Shown here piece by piece: positions 6,447 to 14,089 of a DNA stretch of 14,089 nt. Every line of letters starts with the position of its first letter. The stretch's first letter is position 1. A program made the translations under genes and the position numbers. Source of the stretch: JBCCZC01 sp039188505 (GTDB lineage: Bacteria > Pseudomonadota > Gammaproteobacteria > Xanthomonadales > SZUA-38); the NCBI GenBank assembly GCA_039188505.1, contig JBCCZC010000116.1, forward strand, positions 1-14,089, written 5' to 3'. The notes below the pieces were generated by a model. That model was not told the origin of the DNA. It saw nothing but the letters and a program-made list of their open reading frames with translations, and made no database searches.

Positions 6447-6599
6447 TCAGAACAATGTGTAGATGAACGGTGCAATGGCCGATCCCTGGGTCAGGACAAT
6501 CAGCCCGCCGAGCAGCGCAAGGGTCAGCACGATAGGCAGCAGCCAGAACTTTCGGCGCACGCGCATGAACGCCCAGAACTCCTTCAGAATCTCGAACAT
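6447..6599 (-). CDS. Small DUF5989-like inner-membrane protein (50 aa)
   Basis: This short gene encodes MFEILKEFWAFMRVRRKFW, then a single hydrophobic helix (LLPIVLTLALLGGLIVLTQG), then SAIAPFIYTLF. The pattern 'basic amphipathic N-terminus, KFWLLP, one membrane helix, QGSA.APFIYTLF' is that of DUF5989 proteins, known mainly beside SxtJ-like membrane proteins and carbamoyltransferases in envelope-glycan or secondary-metabolite clusters. Function is unknown. Here it stands alone. It starts at ATG 6597-6599, has no clear Shine-Dalgarno, and ends six bases before the obgE ATG. It is divergent from rnt across 117 bases. Near-perfect agreement with the remembered family pattern argues against a chance frame. 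Confidence 0.85.
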   Translation of the reverse strand: MFEILKEFWAFMRVRRKFWLLPIVLTLALLGGLIVLTQGSAIAPFIYTLF

Positions 6600-6679
6600 C
6601 AGGCCAGCACGCCCGCAGTGGTCAAACCCGTAATGCTAGCACCGGCGACTTGCAGACGCATCGGCAGAGTCCATGGCGG

Positions 6680-6708
6680 CTGCAACACCGGCCGGCATTC
6701 GCTATCCT
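6680..6708 (+). promoter_or_regulatory. Candidate promoter giving a leaderless rnt transcript
   Basis: TATCCT (6703-6708) has a weak -35, CTGCAA (6680-6685), 17 bases upstream. The -10 ends eight bases before the rnt ATG, so transcription would start at or within about two bases of the ATG. No Shine-Dalgarno is present, which agrees with leaderless translation. Confidence 0.4.
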
Positions 6709-6716
6709 CGCGCCCC

Positions 6717-7364
6717 ATGACCGATGCTTCCGCAACGCCGACCCTGGCGAGACGCTTCCGTGGCTTCATGCCCGTTGTCGTCGATGTCGAGACTGGCGGC
6801 TTCGATGCCGATCGCGATGCGCTGCTGGAAGCGGCTGCCTGCGTGATCGGCATGAATGAAGCCGGCCATCTGTCCGTCGTCGAGACGGTCCATGTCCACG
6901 TCATGCCGTTCCCGGGCGCCAACATCGATCCGCGCTCGCTCGAGATCACGGGCATCGACCCGGAACACCCGTTCCGCCAGGCCGTGGACGAGCGCAAGGC
7001 CCTGCAGACGCTGTTCCAGCCGATCCGCAAGCGGCTGCGCGAGTGCGGTTGTACGCGCGCGGTGCTCGTCGGGCACAACCCGGCACTGGATCTGAACTTT
7101 CTCAACGCTGCCGTCCGCCGAACCGGCACCAAGCGCAATCCGTTCCATCCGTTCAGCGCGTTCGATACCGCGACGCTGGCGGGGCTTGCGCTCGGCCAGA
7201 CCGTGCTGTCGCGGGCCGTTCAGGCGATGGGCGAGCCGTGGGACACGGCAGAAGCGCACTCCGCCCTGTACGACGCCGAGAAGACGGCCACGCTCTTCTG
7301 TCACATCGTCAATCGTTGGCACGCCCTGGACGGCGTTCCCCAGCTCGAGACGGCGGAAGCCTAG
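6717..7364 (+). CDS. rnt: Ribonuclease T
   Basis: RNase T is a dimeric 3'-5' exoribonuclease that trims the 3' CCA ends of tRNA and the 3' ends of 5S, 23S and other small stable RNAs. The protein has 215 residues, the same as E. coli RNase T, and all DEDDh catalytic residues fall at the E. coli numbers: Asp23 and Glu25 (VVDVET), Asp125 (HNPALD), His181 and Asp186 (AHSALYD). KRNPFHPFSAFDTATLAGLA and LGQTVLS are near-identical to the family. It starts at ATG 6717-6719; the long open frame upstream (from 5982) is antisense to obgE. No Shine-Dalgarno is present. It is convergent with the glutaredoxin gene, 27 bases away; in E. coli grxD also lies near rnt, with lhr between. Confidence 0.97.
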   Translation: MTDASATPTLARRFRGFMPVVVDVETGGFDADRDALLEAAACVIGMNEAGHLSVVETVHVHVMPFPGANIDPRSLEITGIDPEHPFRQAVDERKALQTLFQPIRKRLRECGCTRAVLVGHNPALDLNFLNAAVRRTGTKRNPFHPFSAFDTATLAGLALGQTVLSRAVQAMGEPWDTAEAHSALYDAEKTATLFCHIVNRWHALDGVPQLETAEA

Positions 7365-7391
7365 CCACGGGATTGCGACTGGCTGAAGGGC

Positions 7392-7724
7392 CTACTGGTT
7401 GCTGGCGCGCGGCAGCTCACAGCTCGCAAGCATGGGCGCCAGCTCACCCTGATGGTCGAGATCGAGCAGGATGCTCGCGCCGCCGATCAGTTCCCCCTGG
7501 AGGAAGAGCTGGGGGAAGCCAGGCGCGTCGGCGAATTTCGGCAGATAGGCCCTGAGCTCCGGATCGGTCTGCACATCAACCGTAACGAAGGTCGAGCCGC
7601 AGTGCTCCAGCACCTCGCTGGCTGCCGCGGAGTCCGGGCACATGGGGCGCGCCGGCGACCCGCGCATGAAGAGGACAACGGGATGGGTCGTGAGCAACTG
7701 CCTGATGCGATCAGTAACTTCCAT
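7392..7724 (-). CDS. grxD: Grx4-type monothiol glutaredoxin with altered active site (CPDS)
   Basis: This is a 110-residue cytoplasmic protein of the CGFS-type glutaredoxin family (E. coli GrxD, 115), whose usual members bind a glutathione-ligated [2Fe-2S] cluster with BolA or pass it to carriers. The fold is clear: PVVLFMRGSP (15-24), TFVTVDVQTDPELRAYLPKF, GFPQLFLQGELIGG (69-82). The signature sites have changed: the conserved Lys is Arg21, CGFS is CPDS (29-32), WPTFPQ is APGFPQ (67-72), and GG(C/S)D is GGAS (81-84). Cys29 remains. The start is ATG 7722-7724; AGGAG lies about 13 bases upstream, rather far. An in-frame ATG at 7772 would add 16 unconserved residues. It could be a bona fide GrxD in a lineage with a drifted site or a paralogue with a new role. 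Confidence 0.85.
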   Translation of the reverse strand: MEVTDRIRQLLTTHPVVLFMRGSPARPMCPDSAAASEVLEHCGSTFVTVDVQTDPELRAYLPKFADAPGFPQLFLQGELIGGASILLDLDHQGELAPMLASCELPRASNQ

Positions 7725-7746
7725 GCTGCGGGTTTGTCTCCTGGGT

Positions 7747-7765
7747 TCTGGTCCCCTCGACCAGA
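7747..7765 (-). promoter_or_regulatory. Small hairpin upstream of the glutaredoxin gene
   Basis: TCTGGTC (7747-7753) and GACCAGA (7759-7765) pair across five bases. It lies in the 116-base gap after the five-gene operon and just before the glutaredoxin ribosome site. It could be a leader structure or the U-less end of the operon transcript. Confidence 0.3.
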
Positions 7766-7840
7766 CGACCATTCTGCCACAAACCAGACCCTACGTGCCG
7801 TGTCTGAAGCCATCATGAACGGAATCTGGCAATCCTCGGA

Positions 7841-9439
7841 TCAGGGGGAGCGTAGTCGTTGTTCGGCAAAAAGTCCGAGCGCGAAGAGGATGAAAAGCAA
7901 CCACCAGGTCAGGCGGCGAGAGGCGGGTTCCGGCGCAGGCGCAAGGTCGCCGGCAATGCGCAAGGCTGCCGTCGCGTCGATGCGGTGCCGGGCGCGGTCG
8001 GGAAGCAGGGCGTCGACGCGATAGGCGAAGACGGCATGCCCCGCGACATCGTGCCAGCCGTGATTGTCCGGCCACCATGCGAAGCAACGGGCGTTTTCGC
8101 CCCGGGAGAACGCGAGCAGCGGCAATGAAGGCGCCGGATTGACGACGGGACGCTCGGTCCCGCTCCCGCACAGCAGTGTCCGCTGGCCCACGGTGGGTAC
8201 GAGCTCGCTCGGTCGGGCCCAGTGACTGGCCTGGCGAAGTCCGGTCGCCCCGAGCACGACCTCGTCCCAGAAGGCCGCATGGGCCGCAGCGGCGCCCGTC
8301 GTACGCCACGCGGCGGTGCCAGCGAGATCGAGCACCGTGATGCCGCCCGCCCCCCGACTGGCGCGCATCCCGAGGGTCAACCCGCTCGTATCGCGGAGAA
8401 AAACCGCGTCGTCCTCCCCGGCGATAAGGCGACCGTAGCGACGCCCCTGCAGCTCCGTTTCCGCCACGCGGACCGTGACTTCCTCGCTGGATGCCAGGGG
8501 GGTGAAATCCACACCCAGCCAGGCCGGCAGGGCTTCACCACGGGGAAGCACGAGCAGGCCTCCTCCCTGGCGAACGTGCGCCAGGAGCGCGTCCCGATCA
8601 CCATCCTCGAGGGCCTTGAGACGGGCGCCGTCGAGAATGCGCAAATCCGGAATCGCATCGGGTTCCGCGCCGAACCGTTCCGTGCGGTCCACCTCGGGCG
8701 CCACCTGCACCTGCTTGATGCCGCTGGCGCCGCCCGCGGCCAGCCAATCGCGGAGGGCGCGCAGGTCGAAGCCGGGGCGACCCAGCTCGATGCTGACGGT
8801 CGGAGTTTGCGCTGGGATCACGCTGATGCCCAGTGATTCCTCGGCCGTCGGCGTGTCGCCGGACCTGCTTCGGAGCGTCGCGGTGAGCCGACCCACCACC
8901 GGTGAAGCCCAGGAAAGATCGAAGCGCCCAAGTCCATCAGCCTCGCCGGTGTCGACGAGCACGCCGCCCACCTCCAGACGCACCGCTTCCCCCGCTCCGG
9001 GCGCCACTCCAGCCACCCGAATCGTCTCACCGGGGCGCACCCTAGTGGGCCAGCTCAGTTCGCGAAAGCCACGGGGTAGCGGCGGAGGATCGAAGTCGGC
9101 GACGAGAACCTCGGCCTCGGCCCAGGCCGCCGCAGGAAGTCCATAACCCTCGACGTCCACGGCCCGGACATCGCCGGGCAATTCCGCGAGCGAAACGATA
9201 CCCTCAGGTGCCGCGGCCGGCCAACGCAGACCCGGCTGACCGAAATCCGCCCCGGGGGTCAGGATTCGCACGCCGGCGTCCTCGACGCCGAAGCGCAGGT
9301 CGGCGACCAGCGCCCAGAGGCAGAACGCAGCCGCGCTGCCGAGGAGCAGGGCCGGTCCGCGGCGGCTCCCAAGGAGCAGGCCGGCAACGAGTACGACCGC
9401 CACCGCGATCGCGAGTCCACCGGGCGCACCCAGGGTCAT
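7841..9439 (-). CDS. Membrane protein with class I amidotransferase-like domain, last gene of the MoxR operon
   Basis: This is a 532-residue inner-membrane protein of unknown function. It has two N-terminal helices (about 8-24 and 28-47), a large, probably periplasmic region, and one C-terminal helix (WWLLFILFALGLFAE, about 512-526). The region contains an Ig-like stretch (TRVRPGETIRVAGVAPGAGE, GRFDLSW) and a Rossmann-like stretch (DLRILDGARLK, VRQGGGLLVLPRGEALPAWL) typical of the amidotransferase-like domains found in such operons. I see no nucleophile Cys, so an enzymatic role is doubtful; binding or scaffolding is more likely. The start ATG 9437-9439 overlaps the stop of the DUF4175-like gene (ATGA), which favours it over an upstream in-frame ATG at 9577 that would add 46 residues. 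Confidence 0.8.
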   Translation of the reverse strand: MTLGAPGGLAIAVAVVLVAGLLLGSRRGPALLLGSAAAFCLWALVADLRFGVEDAGVRILTPGADFGQPGLRWPAAAPEGIVSLAELPGDVRAVDVEGYGLPAAAWAEAEVLVADFDPPPLPRGFRELSWPTRVRPGETIRVAGVAPGAGEAVRLEVGGVLVDTGEADGLGRFDLSWASPVVGRLTATLRSRSGDTPTAEESLGISVIPAQTPTVSIELGRPGFDLRALRDWLAAGGASGIKQVQVAPEVDRTERFGAEPDAIPDLRILDGARLKALEDGDRDALLAHVRQGGGLLVLPRGEALPAWLGVDFTPLASSEEVTVRVAETELQGRRYGRLIAGEDDAVFLRDTSGLTLGMRASRGAGGITVLDLAGTAAWRTTGAAAAHAAFWDEVVLGATGLRQASHWARPSELVPTVGQRTLLCGSGTERPVVNPAPSLPLLAFSRGENARCFAWWPDNHGWHDVAGHAVFAYRVDALLPDRARHRIDATAALRIAGDLAPAPEPASRRLTWWLLFILFALGLFAEQRLRSP

Positions 9440-11562
9440 GGGGCGTCGCTCGCTTCCTCGAGACGCTCCAGATACCGACGTCCTGCGCCCATCGAGCCCT
9501 CGTGGAGCCGGGCTGCCGGCGCGAGTGGCGGGATCGAGGAGCGCTCGAGCAGGCGCTCGGTGAGTTCGCGGCGACACCCCTCACAGCCCGAATCCTCGAG
9601 GAGACGGCGGGCGAGTGCGCGCTCAGCGGCAGGCCACTCGGCGTCGGCACCGAGCGCCGTCAGGCGTTCCGGATCCGGGGCCCCTTCGAGCAGATCACCG
9701 AGCAGGGCCGCCGTCGGATCGACGCTGGCGTCGAGCGGGCGTTCCAGGTCCAGGCTCGTCACCTCTTCCCGTTCGCCGCTCAGGCGTCGCTCTTCGCTCA
9801 GCGGCGGCGGTTCGAAGCCGACCCGCTTCACGTAGATCCGTGCAGCCTGCTGCACGGCCTTCAGGTTTCGCAGGGCCTCGTATTCGTAGGGTAGGGCGGC
9901 TTCGGGATCGTGGAGCCCCAGGCCCAGCTCCGCCTGCCACATGGCGTCGAGTGCCTGCTTGAGCGTGCCCTTTGTGCCGGGATCGAAGAGGGTGGCGTTC
10001 TCGGCGTAGTCGTGGCTGTGACCGAATTCGTCGAGGATCCCCTGCTCATCGCCGAACCCCGCTTCTTCCGTTTCTTCGATGCCTCCGTCCATGGGCGCAC
10101 CGTGCCCGTGGCCATCGTCGGGCACGGCGATCAGCGTTAGCCCTTCGCTGCCTCCGCTCTCGCCCTCGACCTGTCGGTCCGAGAGGACGACACGCTCACT
10201 CTCCGCCTCTTCGCCGAGGTACTGGCCGTATCGTAGGCGCAGCGATCGCTGGTCCATGGCGAGTGCCTGAGCCCGCGTCTTGAAAGCCTGCATGGCGAGA
10301 CTGCTGTGCCGGGCAATGCGTCGCTCAGCGACCAGGCGCTCGGTGTCGATAATGATCTGACGCTGGCTGCGGAAATAATCCGGGACCCGATCGACGGGTA
10401 GCCCGTCAAGGGCGGAGCCGGAAAGGGTCGGCGCGAGCCAGCGGAAGATCACTGTCGGCGAGAGTGATCGACCGGGATTGTCCGGGCGGTTGTCGGTGAC
10501 TTCGAACTGGACGTAGAGCTCGTCACCCGGGCCCATCTCGAGATCTTCGGGCAGGAGGGTTGCACCGAGCAGCCAGGGCTCATCGCCCGCCGGCGCCGCG
10601 AGCGCCAGATCGACGCGACGCTCGCGAAACTTCACCGCTTCGCCCTCGCCGGCGGCGACCGTCAACAGCAGGACCGCGCTTGCCAGCGCGTACTCGTCGC
10701 GTGCCTCGAGGGCGACGGTCATTCCGTCGGCCGGGGCCTCGTCGAAGATGATCGGCCAGGTCACCGGTTCGGTCAGGAGCAGCTGCGGCGGTTCGTCACG
10801 CACCACGCTGACGGCGCCGGTTGGCGTGGCATCAGCACCGAAAGCGCCAGACCACGCGAACCGATAGACCACATCAGCACCGAGTTCCAGCTCGAGTTCG
10901 GCCACGCCGGAGGTGATCTCGATCGCGTGGTCGAGCCCGTCGCGGGACCAGGTCAGCGTCATGTCGTCGCGGAGTCCGTCGATCGTCCAGCTCACGATGC
11001 TGCCCTCCGGGACGGCGAAGTCGGCCGCCGTCGTCGAGAACGCGGCCAAGCCCGTATACGCCGGTGGAACGACGCGGACCGTGACCGTGACCGACGGCGG
11101 CAGAGCCGACCAGAGCGTGGCGAGGCCAACGGCCAGGGCGAATCCGGCCAGGGGGGCGAGGCGTAGCCAGCGCGGCAGCCGAAGACCCAGTAGGCGATTC
11201 GGTGATTGCCCCCGACCCAGAGCGACGAGGCGATCCTCGACGCGTCGGAACTGGCGCGCTGCGAGCGAGTCCGAACCGCTCGGCGCCTCGCGGAGGAGCA
11301 GGGCGCTTGAATCCTCGAGCTGCGGGAACCGTCGATCGAGGCGATCTGCCGCCCACCGGGCATCCAGACGGCGTGCACGATCCATGGCGACGGCCAGGGC
11401 AGAAGCTGCTCCCAGCAGGCCCAGGATCGGTGCGATGACGGGTTGGAGCAGCGCGCCTGCAAGGACCGGCGGCAGGGTCGCCCCGACGACCAACGCGGCT
11501 GCCGTGAGGACCCAGCGACTCCGGGCCCGCCTCGCCAGCTGGTCGAGATCAGGCCTTGCCAT
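9436..11562 (-). CDS. DUF4175-like large membrane protein
   Basis: This 708-residue protein has two adjacent N-terminal helices (about 18-38 and 42-60), an amphipathic region, a third helix (about 134-154) and a long, probably periplasmic, part. That part opens with an Ig-like repeat beginning VVPPAYTGL (164-172), a hallmark of DUF4175-type proteins, and continues with further beta domains (EPVTWPIIFDE, GPGDELYVQFEVTDNRPDN). A helical C-terminal half contains FRSQRQIIIDTERL, an acidic His-rich linker (GHGHG), and the conserved block EFGHSHDYAENATLFD (512-527) followed by ALPYEYEALRNLKAVQQAAR and GFEPPPLSEERRL. A CxxC pair (GCEGC) lies near the end. Function is unknown. ATG 11560-11562 is eight bases from GGGGGAG; ATG 11568 is only two bases from it. 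The start lies inside the preceding gene and the stop overlaps the next gene by ATGA. Confidence 0.82.
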   Translation of the reverse strand: MARPDLDQLARRARSRWVLTAAALVVGATLPPVLAGALLQPVIAPILGLLGAASALAVAMDRARRLDARWAADRLDRRFPQLEDSSALLLREAPSGSDSLAARQFRRVEDRLVALGRGQSPNRLLGLRLPRWLRLAPLAGFALAVGLATLWSALPPSVTVTVRVVPPAYTGLAAFSTTAADFAVPEGSIVSWTIDGLRDDMTLTWSRDGLDHAIEITSGVAELELELGADVVYRFAWSGAFGADATPTGAVSVVRDEPPQLLLTEPVTWPIIFDEAPADGMTVALEARDEYALASAVLLLTVAAGEGEAVKFRERRVDLALAAPAGDEPWLLGATLLPEDLEMGPGDELYVQFEVTDNRPDNPGRSLSPTVIFRWLAPTLSGSALDGLPVDRVPDYFRSQRQIIIDTERLVAERRIARHSSLAMQAFKTRAQALAMDQRSLRLRYGQYLGEEAESERVVLSDRQVEGESGGSEGLTLIAVPDDGHGHGAPMDGGIEETEEAGFGDEQGILDEFGHSHDYAENATLFDPGTKGTLKQALDAMWQAELGLGLHDPEAALPYEYEALRNLKAVQQAARIYVKRVGFEPPPLSEERRLSGEREEVTSLDLERPLDASVDPTAALLGDLLEGAPDPERLTALGADAEWPAAERALARRLLEDSGCEGCRRELTERLLERSSIPPLAPAARLHEGSMGAGRRYLERLEEASDAP

Positions 11563-12496
11563 CGCCATCGCTCCCCCGGGCCAGCATTCGCTCCGAGATC
11601 CACAGCAGGCCGAGCAGGGCGGCGAGCCACATCGGCGTCGCGTCGACGCCCTCGCCGGCCCCGGCCGCCCGGCGATCCTGGACCGCGATCCGGCGCAGGA
11701 CGTCGGCCAGCTGCTCCGGGAAGGCCGCCGTCGCCACCACCGGGTTCTCGACGGGATCGAAGCGCGCCGGCCAGCGCCAATGCGAGGCCGTCGCAAGCCG
11801 AACGGGCCACGGCGCGCCGGCGCCCGCGGGCTCGTCGGCATCGTGGAGAACCACGGTCCCGGGCGGACCCCGAAACTCCGGCCGGCCCAGCGCGACCACG
11901 ATCTCGGGCGCCGCCGCGGCGACGCATTCCGAGTCCTCGCAGCGTTCGCCAAGACGGAGCCCGCTGGCGTCCCCGAGACTCTCCAGAGCAAGCGTCACCA
12001 CCCGGGCATCCCGGTCGCGTTCCCGGGAAGCGAGCACCACCACGTCCACGATCTTCGGAACGGCGGCGGGCGCTAGCCGCCATTCGCCGACTTCCACGAA
12101 GGGCGCCACGACGAGGCCTTCCCGGGCGTCGTCGGCGATGGTCACCACGTCGATCGTCGCTCCGTTGATGGCCCCGAAGGCGGGCGAGGGCAGCGTCCCG
12201 GCCGAATCGATCAGTGCCGAGATGAGTTCGCCGTTCGCCGGTGCGTTACGTCCGCTCGTGCCGTCCTCCGCCAGGGCGCGCAGGAGAACCGCAGCGGCCC
12301 CGATGATCAGGAGCACACGGAGGGCGAGCAGCAGGGGCTCTCGCAGGGCGCCTAGCCGGGGCTGCCGCGACGCGAGCAGCGGGATGAATCGAACGGTCCC
12401 GACGGGCAGGCTTCGATCCATACCGCGGTTTAGGAGATGCAGCGCGATCACGCCGACCGTCGCGGCCGCAGCGATGAGCAGCACGGTCAGGCTCAT
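11549..12496 (-). CDS. BatA N-terminal-domain membrane protein without recognisable VWA domain
   Basis: The 315-residue protein begins with an aerotolerance-regulator N-terminal (BatA_N) domain: helix 1 (about 3-21), LHLLNRGMDRSLPVGTVRF, then helix 2 (PLLLALRVLLIIGAAAVLL, 54-72). In BatA proteins a VWA domain with a DxSxS metal site follows helix 2. Here the equivalent region (about 90-285) shows no such motif, only a beta/alpha-type stretch (ATIDVVTIADD, IVDVVVLASRERD, PEIVVALGRPEF). A C-terminal helix (MWLAALLGLLWISERML) anchors it again. GERCEDSEC holds two Cys that could pair in the periplasm. Its ATG overlaps the DUF58 stop (ATGA) and its end runs 14 bases into the DUF4175-like gene. It is likely a membrane partner of the MoxR/DUF58 pair. 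Confidence 0.85.
   Translation of the reverse strand: MSLTVLLIAAAATVGVIALHLLNRGMDRSLPVGTVRFIPLLASRQPRLGALREPLLLALRVLLIIGAAAVLLRALAEDGTSGRNAPANGELISALIDSAGTLPSPAFGAINGATIDVVTIADDAREGLVVAPFVEVGEWRLAPAAVPKIVDVVVLASRERDRDARVVTLALESLGDASGLRLGERCEDSECVAAAAPEIVVALGRPEFRGPPGTVVLHDADEPAGAGAPWPVRLATASHWRWPARFDPVENPVVATAAFPEQLADVLRRIAVQDRRAAGAGEGVDATPMWLAALLGLLWISERMLARGSDGDGKA
11571..11577 (-). promoter_or_regulatory. Ribosome binding site choosing the DUF4175-like start
   Basis: GGGGGAG reads on the minus strand, inside the end of the BatA_N gene. It is eight bases from ATG 11562 but only two from ATG 11568, so 11562 is preferred. Confidence 0.6.
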
Positions 12497-13361
12497 GGCG
12501 CCGCCCAGCGCCGCAGCTGGCGATCCCAGGGTTCGTCCGTACAGAACCGGTCGAAGCGCGCGCCGACGTCGGCGAGCTGCTCGGCCAGGTCCGCGAAGTG
12601 CGCCTGGCGCCGGGCGACATACTCGCGCCGCGCCTGGGGATGGCTGGGCACCCGCGAACCGGTCTCGAGATCGATGAAATCGGCGGCGGCGCCGTAGCGC
12701 CAGTCGCGTTCCAGCGTTGATTCGAGGGCGAGCACCCGCACGGTCACGCCGTGGGCGACGAGTTCGTGCGCGAGTCGGACCTGGGGGCCAATCTCGTCAT
12801 ACGCATCGGTCAGGATCACGGCATCGGACGTCCGCTGCGAAGCCTGCATGGCGACGGCCATCCGCGTCGATTCGTCGCGCGCGGGTCGATGGTCGGGCGT
12901 CAGGTCGTGCAACCGGGCCAGCATGCGATTGAACCACGCGCGCCCCTGGCCGGGCGGCAGAACGATCCCGCGCCCCGGTACGGCGAGACCGTAATCGTCG
13001 CCCTGTCGTTCGGCGACCGCGCAGAGGCCCGCAGCCACGGCACGCGCGACGTCGAGTTTGGTCCTCGGCTGGTCCGGGTCACGGGCGGCCATGGAAGGCG
13101 AAGCGTCGACGATCAGCCAGAAACGATGGTCGGCCTCGACTTCCGCTTCGCGGATCACGAGGCGCTCGGTGCGCGCGAAGGCCTTCCAGTCGATGAGGCG
13201 CACGTCGTCGCCCCGGTCGTAGCTGCGATGCTGCGCAAATTCGATACCGCGGCCGCGTCGAGCCGCATGGTGACGGCCACCTCGGAGGCCGTCCGCCAGG
13301 CGGGTCGCGACCCATTCCAGGTCGTGGCTGGGAGCCAGCAGCCGGGGATCGAGCCAGTCCA

Positions 13362-13362
<1 letters not shown>
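12493..13362 (-). CDS. DUF58 protein (VWA-like), MoxR partner
   Basis: This is a 289-residue soluble protein with no membrane helix. The DUF58 signature is intact: GIEFAQHRSYDRGDDVRLID followed by WKAFARTERL (39-68). A VWA-like fold follows with a MIDAS-type DASPS (Asp86, Ser88, Ser90 after FWLIV) and VILTDAYDEIG further on. DUF58 proteins are almost always encoded next to MoxR ATPases, which are thought to remodel or activate VWA-type proteins; targets in this subgroup are unknown. The first base of its ATG is the last base of moxR (TGATG), and its end overlaps the BatA_N gene by four bases, so translation of all three is probably coupled. Confidence 0.93.
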
Positions 13363-14087
<725 letters not shown>

Positions 14088-14089
14088 GC

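Noticed and set aside
5982..6716. A 5' extension of rnt from 5982
   Set aside because: It is antisense to obgE and the DUF5989-like gene; the RNase T catalytic residues number correctly only from the ATG at 6717.
9440..9577. A longer N-terminus for the amidotransferase-like protein (start at 9577)
   Set aside because: The 46 extra residues are Arg/Pro/Ala-rich and lie inside the DUF4175-like gene; the ATGA overlap start gives a normal membrane-protein N-terminus.
11563..11991. A longer N-terminus for the DUF4175-like protein (start at 11991)
   Set aside because: The extension is Arg/Trp/Pro-rich and antisense-like in character, overlapping the BatA_N gene; the ATG at 11562 has a good ribosome site.
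11549..12496. DSAGTLPS in the BatA_N protein as a VWA metal site
   Set aside because: The MIDAS pattern is Asp-x-Ser-x-Ser following a hydrophobic strand; here the third position is Ala and no such strand pattern holds.

Overview
The window is G+C-rich DNA, by eye about two thirds G+C, densely packed with bacterial chromosomal genes. It reads as a gammaproteobacterial core-genome segment. The strongest indicator is an RNase T gene: RNase T is essentially a gammaproteobacterial enzyme, and this copy keeps all five catalytic residues at the Escherichia coli positions. A 2-methylisocitrate lyase very like E. coli PrpB, the rpsT/murJ divergent pair and the rnt/grxD neighbourhood agree with this. 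I cannot name a genus; the MoxR operon on the right would fit a deep-branching lineage such as Wenzhouxiangella- or Woeseia-like bacteria, but that is a guess. No mobile element, tRNA, rRNA or CRISPR array was seen.

Layout, left to right. (1) 1-2738, minus strand: the N-terminal part of a MATE-family exporter (cut by the window edge), prpB and mdh. mdh has a good promoter at 2770-2799. A strong stem-loop lies between mdh and prpB, and a paired direct repeat lies between prpB and the exporter gene. (2) 2889-3311, plus: a small soluble protein of unknown function, divergent from mdh. (3) 3341-5334: murJ (lipid II flippase, minus) divergent from rpsT (ribosomal protein S20, plus, GTG start). (4) 5394-6599, minus: obgE, preceded by a 50-codon membrane-protein gene (DUF5989-like, 6447-6599) that the obgE start almost touches. 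(5) 6717-7364, plus: rnt, apparently leaderless, convergent with a divergent CGFS-type glutaredoxin gene (7392-7724, minus) whose active site reads CPDS. (6) 7841-14087, minus: five genes with overlapping ends, moxR (5' end outside the window), a DUF58 protein, a BatA N-terminal-domain membrane protein without a recognisable VWA domain, a DUF4175-like large membrane protein, and a membrane protein with an amidotransferase-like domain.

How they fit together. mdh and prpB link the TCA cycle to the methylcitrate route of propionate use. rpsT, obgE and rnt serve ribosome and RNA maturation, and murJ serves peptidoglycan synthesis. The five-gene block is the least understood part. By analogy with other MoxR/VWA systems it probably forms an inner-membrane, ATPase-driven maturation or chaperone complex, but the usual VWA partners BatA and BatB are not visible in the block, and two membrane proteins of unknown function follow.

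All gaps between genes are shorter than 300 bases.
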